Shown here: piece by piece, positions 14,764-17,135 of the stretch
Position numbering within the stretch: the stretch's first letter is position 1
Layout: each line of letters begins with the position of its first letter
Source of the DNA: CAZJOD01 sp964547525
Lineage (GTDB): Bacteria; Bacillota; Clostridia; JAAYHZ01
Length of the DNA: 17,135 bases
Assembly (NCBI GenBank): GCA_964547525.1
Contig: CAZJOD010000078.1
Location: 1 to 17,135, forward strand
Reading direction: 5' to 3'
Program-made: the position numbers and the translations under genes
Notes under the pieces: model-generated
What the model was told of the DNA's origin: nothing
What the model saw: the letters and a program-made list of their open reading frames with translations, nothing else
The model's database searches: none

Positions 14764-15729
14764 ATGAAAATTTTAAATGGAGTTTCAAACTACGCAGTAT
14801 ACGAGACGAATTTTGAGGCTGTACGTCTCGCCCTAAACTTTTTAGGTGAAAATTACTCAGTGGCATATTTTCACGGTATCGCCGGGACTGCGTTCCGTAT
14901 AGGGGGAATCTGCCCGTGTGCGCCTACTTGTACCCTTTCGATGAGTGTAGGGCAGCTGATAAGACTCTTTGGGTACGACTATGAGGAAATCTCATACGAC
15001 AGTACAAACATGAACGGTTCTTTAGCGAAGTTGATAAATGCCGTTCAAGAGTCGGTTGACGGCGGAGTCCCCGCCCTGGTCTGGAATGCCTTTACGCAGT
15101 GCGAGTGGGACATTGTGACAGGTTATGATGAAAATGAAAGGGTTTTTTATGGCAGAGGCGCGTATCCGATATATTCCGGTGATTATGGCAAAAAACCGTG
15201 GAATAAATCGTTGGAGCAAGCCGGTTTGACTGGTCTTACGGCAATAATCATAAAACGTGGTGACCGCAAGTTTGATAAGAGAACCGCAGAAATCGTTGCC
15301 ATTAAGGAAGCGGTGCGACATGCAAACGACAGGGAAAATGTGGATAAACTCGACAGCAATGAATGGGTATTCCTGCAAGGTAAAGCCGCATATAAAAGAT
15401 GGACCGATGATTTTTCAAAACCTGATCATAAAAGAGGTTTAGGGGATGCCTATTGCATAAACGTATACTCAAGCTGTCACGCTCAGGCCGGTTCGTTCCT
15501 GCGTGGTATAACGGCGGATTATCCCAAAGCTTCTGCTATAATGACAGAAGCGGCACAAATTTTCGATAAAGAAGCTGAATGTCTCGGACTGCTTGTACCG
15601 TTGTTAGGCTGGAACTCTCCTCAAACCGATATGCAACGTAACGAGAACGCATCAGTTCTTTTAAGAAAAGCGGCAGAATATTATGGTTTGGCAATCGATT
15701 TGTTATCAACTGCTGTCGAAGAAATGTAA
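14764..15729 (+). CDS. BtrH-N/C39-like protein of unknown role
   Basis: The ATG at 14764 has AAGAGG at 14753-14758 five bases upstream, and it follows the GH36 gene by 24 bases. The 321-residue soluble protein resembles the BtrH N-terminal family, a papain/C39-like fold named after the butirosin enzyme that moves an acyl group from a carrier protein to an aminoglycoside. Similar points are the start, where an HC-like segment would be expected but YAVYETN occurs (residues 10-16); GENYSVAYFHGIAG (28-41); and PALVWNAFTQCEWDIVTGYDE (103-123), which is where such folds place the His-containing strand. The expected catalytic Cys and His seem replaced, while a distinct GGICPCAPTC cluster (47-56) is rich in cysteine. 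The C-terminal third is helical. It may be an acyltransferase, an amidase or a non-catalytic binding protein. Family placement is uncertain. Confidence 0.6.
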   Translation: MKILNGVSNYAVYETNFEAVRLALNFLGENYSVAYFHGIAGTAFRIGGICPCAPTCTLSMSVGQLIRLFGYDYEEISYDSTNMNGSLAKLINAVQESVDGGVPALVWNAFTQCEWDIVTGYDENERVFYGRGAYPIYSGDYGKKPWNKSLEQAGLTGLTAIIIKRGDRKFDKRTAEIVAIKEAVRHANDRENVDKLDSNEWVFLQGKAAYKRWTDDFSKPDHKRGLGDAYCINVYSSCHAQAGSFLRGITADYPKASAIMTEAAQIFDKEAECLGLLVPLLGWNSPQTDMQRNENASVLLRKAAEYYGLAIDLLSTAVEEM

Positions 15730-15940
15730 CTTACTTATTTATTACACTATTAATAAACAGGGCTGTGAGATACGTGCAAAACATAAGGGCTTTAGCTATG
15801 ATTTAACCATCATTAGCCTATGCATCCAAACAGCGTTAAAATGTTAGAAAAATTAAAGCTGTCTATGCGCGACAATGTTATTCTGTAGGTTTGCAGACTT
15901 AAACAAAAGAAATTATTGACAATAGTACGATATAAAAGCT

Positions 15941-15963
15941 TTCGAATCCTGTCACCCCGACCA
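15941..15963 (+). mobile_element. 3' fragment of tRNA-Pro (probable attachment site)
   Basis: The 23 bases are a complete 3' end of a tRNA: T-loop TTCGAAT, 3' T-stem CCTGT, 3' acceptor strand CACCCCG, discriminator A and encoded CCA. An acceptor partner CGGGGTG is typical of bacterial tRNA-Pro. The 5' three-quarters of the gene is absent, because the sequence just before (ATATAAAAGC) does not form a T-stem or variable loop. Such isolated tRNA ends are the usual att sites of integrases. With the terminator following it, this looks like the original chromosomal downstream side, with the element to the left. Confidence 0.65.
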
Positions 15964-15969
15964 CATCAT

Positions 15970-16005
15970 AACCTATGAATCGATAGACCGGTTTATGGGT
16001 TTTTT
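15970..16005 (+). terminator. Intrinsic terminator after the tRNA fragment
   Basis: AACCTATGAA (15970-15979) pairs with TTTATGGGTT (15992-16001), two of the ten pairs being G-U, followed by a T-run to 16005. The position seven bases after the tRNA CCA fits a native tRNA terminator. Confidence 0.6.
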
Positions 16006-16126
16006 AAAACCTAAAAGGTTGTAACTATGGCAGCGAATAGGCTATAATTGAGGTAATAAGTGGTATATTTACTTCTATCGGGATATATTTAGGGTGATTT
16101 TATACATATTATGTAAATGCAATCAC

Positions 16127-16206
16127 TAAAAGATTAAGGGAATTCTTAAAAGATTGAGGCCTCCGTTAAAAGATTGGGGGTTCCGTTAAAAGATTGACTT
16201 CACCGT
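16127..16206. repeat. Four tandem 20-bp repeats, transposon-end-like
   Basis: Four exactly adjacent 20-base units begin TAAAAGATT (16127, 16147, 16167, 16187); the last three continue with G and end in CCGT. Only the inner six or so bases vary. Regular multiple binding sites of this kind occur at the ends of IS21-family elements, where the transposase binds; no istA/istB-like gene is present here, so this would be a relic end. The repeats are too short and spacer-free to be CRISPR. Confidence 0.7.
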
Positions 16207-16242
16207 TATAGCTTTTTAAAGGCTGAGGATGCACTGGAAAAA

Positions 16243-16650
16243 ATGAATGTGACACAGCAGTTTTGGGATTTGGCAAAACAAAATAGATTTCAAATAGTTT
16301 TATCTCAATTGACACTTGATGAAGTTCTAAGATGTCCAGAGCCAAAACGGTCAATACTACTTGATTATCTTAAACAAATTGATTTTGAAGATTTGGACAT
16401 AACTAAAGAAGTTGAAGAACTTGGTGACAAATATATTCAAGAAAAAATTATTCCGCAAAAGTACACCGACGATGCGTACCACATTGCAGTAGCTAATGTT
16501 TGTGGATGCGATGTTATTGCATCTTGGAACTTCCAGCATATTGTAAAGTATAAGACTATTATTGGTGTAAATGGTGTTAATAAAATGTTGGGGTACAAGG
16601 AAATTGAAATATTGACTCCGGAAAGCATGGTTGGAGAGGAGGAAACATAA
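16243..16650 (+). CDS. PIN-domain toxin, N-terminus missing
   Basis: The 135-residue product matches the C-terminal three-quarters of a PIN-domain ribonuclease of VapC-like toxin systems: TQQFWDLAKQ, SQLTLDEVLRCPEPKR with E27, DDAYHIAVANVCGCDVIASWNFQHIV with D75/D76 and D90, and the closing VNGVNKMLGYKEIEILTPE typical of this subgroup. PIN enzymes use three or four acidic residues to bind metal; the first, from the N-terminal YLDTS-type strand, is absent. The coding frame continues upstream of ATG 16243 as KAEDALEKM back to about 16213, then enters the 20-bp repeat array and hits a stop at 16195. The gene was therefore probably cut where the repeats arrived. No good ribosome binding site precedes the ATG. 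The remnant is likely inactive, while its partner gene is intact. Confidence 0.75.
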   Translation: MNVTQQFWDLAKQNRFQIVLSQLTLDEVLRCPEPKRSILLDYLKQIDFEDLDITKEVEELGDKYIQEKIIPQKYTDDAYHIAVANVCGCDVIASWNFQHIVKYKTIIGVNGVNKMLGYKEIEILTPESMVGEEET

Positions 16651-16805
16651 TGTATAAAGAGCCTTCGGCAGTAAGGGAAATACATGAAATACGTGAAAAA
16701 CATTATGAAGAGACAAAGGAGCTAAGTTCAGAAGAACGCATTAGAAGGATAAATGAGAGTGGTAAGGAAGCGATGAAGATAATTAAAGAGTTGAGAAAGA
16801 AATAG
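16650..16805 (+). CDS. Small helical protein, putative antitoxin of the PIN toxin
   Basis: The ATG at 16650 shares one base with the toxin stop (TAATG) and follows GGAGGA by about seven bases, so translation is coupled. The 51-residue product is highly charged and helical (SAVREIHEIREKHYEET, then SSEERIRRINESGKEA) with a basic end. Short proteins with an EIHEIRE-like start commonly accompany PIN genes of this type and are presumed antitoxins that neutralise the nuclease by binding it. No DNA-binding motif was recognised. Being intact beside a broken toxin, it may persist only as a relic or could still neutralise related toxins. Confidence 0.65.
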   Translation: MYKEPSAVREIHEIREKHYEETKELSSEERIRRINESGKEAMKIIKELRKK

Positions 16806-16828
16806 AATATCATAAAAACGATCATCCT

Positions 16829-16866
16829 GGCAAACCAATAAAACGGTAGCTGGGTTTTTCTTTGCC
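16829..16866 (+). terminator. Weak terminator candidate after the toxin-antitoxin pair
   Basis: AAACC (16832-16836) can pair with GGTTT (16853-16857) followed by a short T-run; alternatively, outer GGCAAA and TTTGCC (16829-16834, 16861-16866) pair. The stem is short, so this is a modest call. Confidence 0.3.
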
Positions 16867-16891
16867 TAAACACCACCGGTGTCAGACGCTA

Positions 16892-17041
16892 AACACAACG
16901 AGATTGACAGAAAGCTAGTATTTAAGCGGATTATGGGCTCTGCCGTTGTAAAATGTGTCTGACACCAAGCAAAACGAACACAACGAGGTAATAGATAATG
17001 CTACTTAAATAAGATTTAAATTGGCTGTTGTAAAAAATGTG
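16892..17041. repeat. Two diverged direct copies of a ~65-bp unit
   Basis: Copy one (16892-16957) and copy two (16977-17041) both start AACACAACGAG, share GCTA, TTAA and GATT in the same order, and end with GTTGTAAAA(AA)TGTG. The offset is 85 bases at the start and 82 at the end. Copy one lies between the arms of the GGTGTCAGAC inverted repeat. Confidence 0.55.
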
Positions 17042-17135
17042 CTAGCGGGGAGCAGTTTAGCCTCAATTTTTTAAAACACACATTATTCAGGTGTTTTAGC
17101 CAATTCTATAATGTGTATCAAATTCGCAGTTTTTC

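Larger units (their letters stand above)
15730..16126. other. Intergenic stretch with attachment-site-like sequence
   Basis: No protein gene was found. It contains the tRNA-Pro 3' fragment at 15941-15963, a terminator at 15970-16005, and a small AACCT-AAA-AGGTT stem just after it. The 15730-15940 part shows no clear terminator for the preceding operon and no recognised gene. Confidence 0.55.
16806..17135. other. Gene-free stretch with diverged duplication and inverted repeats
   Basis: No gene was seen. The stretch holds a weak terminator-like stem (16829-16866), a perfect inverted pair GGTGTCAGAC/GTCTGACACC (16878-16887 and 16957-16966), two diverged ~65-bp direct copies beginning AACACAACGAG (16892 and 16977), and an AATTGGCT/AGCCAATT pair (17019-17026 and 17098-17105). 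It is probably one or two worn non-coding repeat elements. Confidence 0.6.

Noticed and set aside
16127..16206. Possible CRISPR array
   Set aside because: The units are directly adjacent 20-mers with no spacer of proper length and no cas genes nearby.

Overview
The window is AT-rich and has strong AGGAGG-type ribosome binding sites, TTGACA/TATAAT-like promoters and protein families typical of Firmicutes. It most likely comes from a clostridial bacterium. It is an accessory, partly decayed region: several genes have lost one end, gene-poor stretches carry hairpins and small repeats, and a 100-base run of N at 4026-4125 marks a scaffold gap, so gene order across it is not proven. A 3' tRNA-Pro fragment followed by a terminator at 15941-16005 looks like the downstream attachment junction of an integrated element. 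If so, much of the sequence to its left could be imported DNA.

Layout. 1-333: the tail of an unidentified gene and a truncated nucleotidyltransferase. 334-2273: a near-consensus promoter, an intact 52-residue secreted mini-peptide, an L,D-transpeptidase relic, a strong terminator, then a gene joining a VanX-type D-Ala-D-Ala dipeptidase domain to an L,D-transpeptidase domain, with its 5' end decayed. 2274-3906: a relic zone with hairpins, then a DUF6886-like protein and an N-terminally short GNAT acetyltransferase. 3907-5915: the N gap, a perfect 18-bp hairpin, a Phd/YefM-Uma2 fusion, and an XRE regulator with two membrane helices. 6252-7256: a D-2-hydroxyacid dehydrogenase ending at a 40-nt perfect palindrome that also closes the convergent gene.

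7377-15729 is a glycan-degradation locus. A large putative alpha/alpha-toroid polysaccharide lyase or glycosidase and a GHL6/GH151-like glycosidase read leftward. A GH36-type alpha-galactosidase and a BtrH-N/C39-like protein read rightward from a shared divergent intergenic region. No transporter, dedicated regulator or secretion signal is visible, so these enzymes probably act in the cytoplasm on imported oligosaccharides. The BtrH-like partner is the least explained part.

15730-17135: the tRNA-Pro 3' fragment and terminator, four 20-bp tandem repeats resembling an IS21-type transposon end, a PIN-domain toxin that has lost its N-terminus next to those repeats, an intact 51-residue putative antitoxin, and a diverged ~85-bp duplication with a GGTGTCAGAC inverted repeat.

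All family assignments are from motif recognition by eye; no database search was possible.
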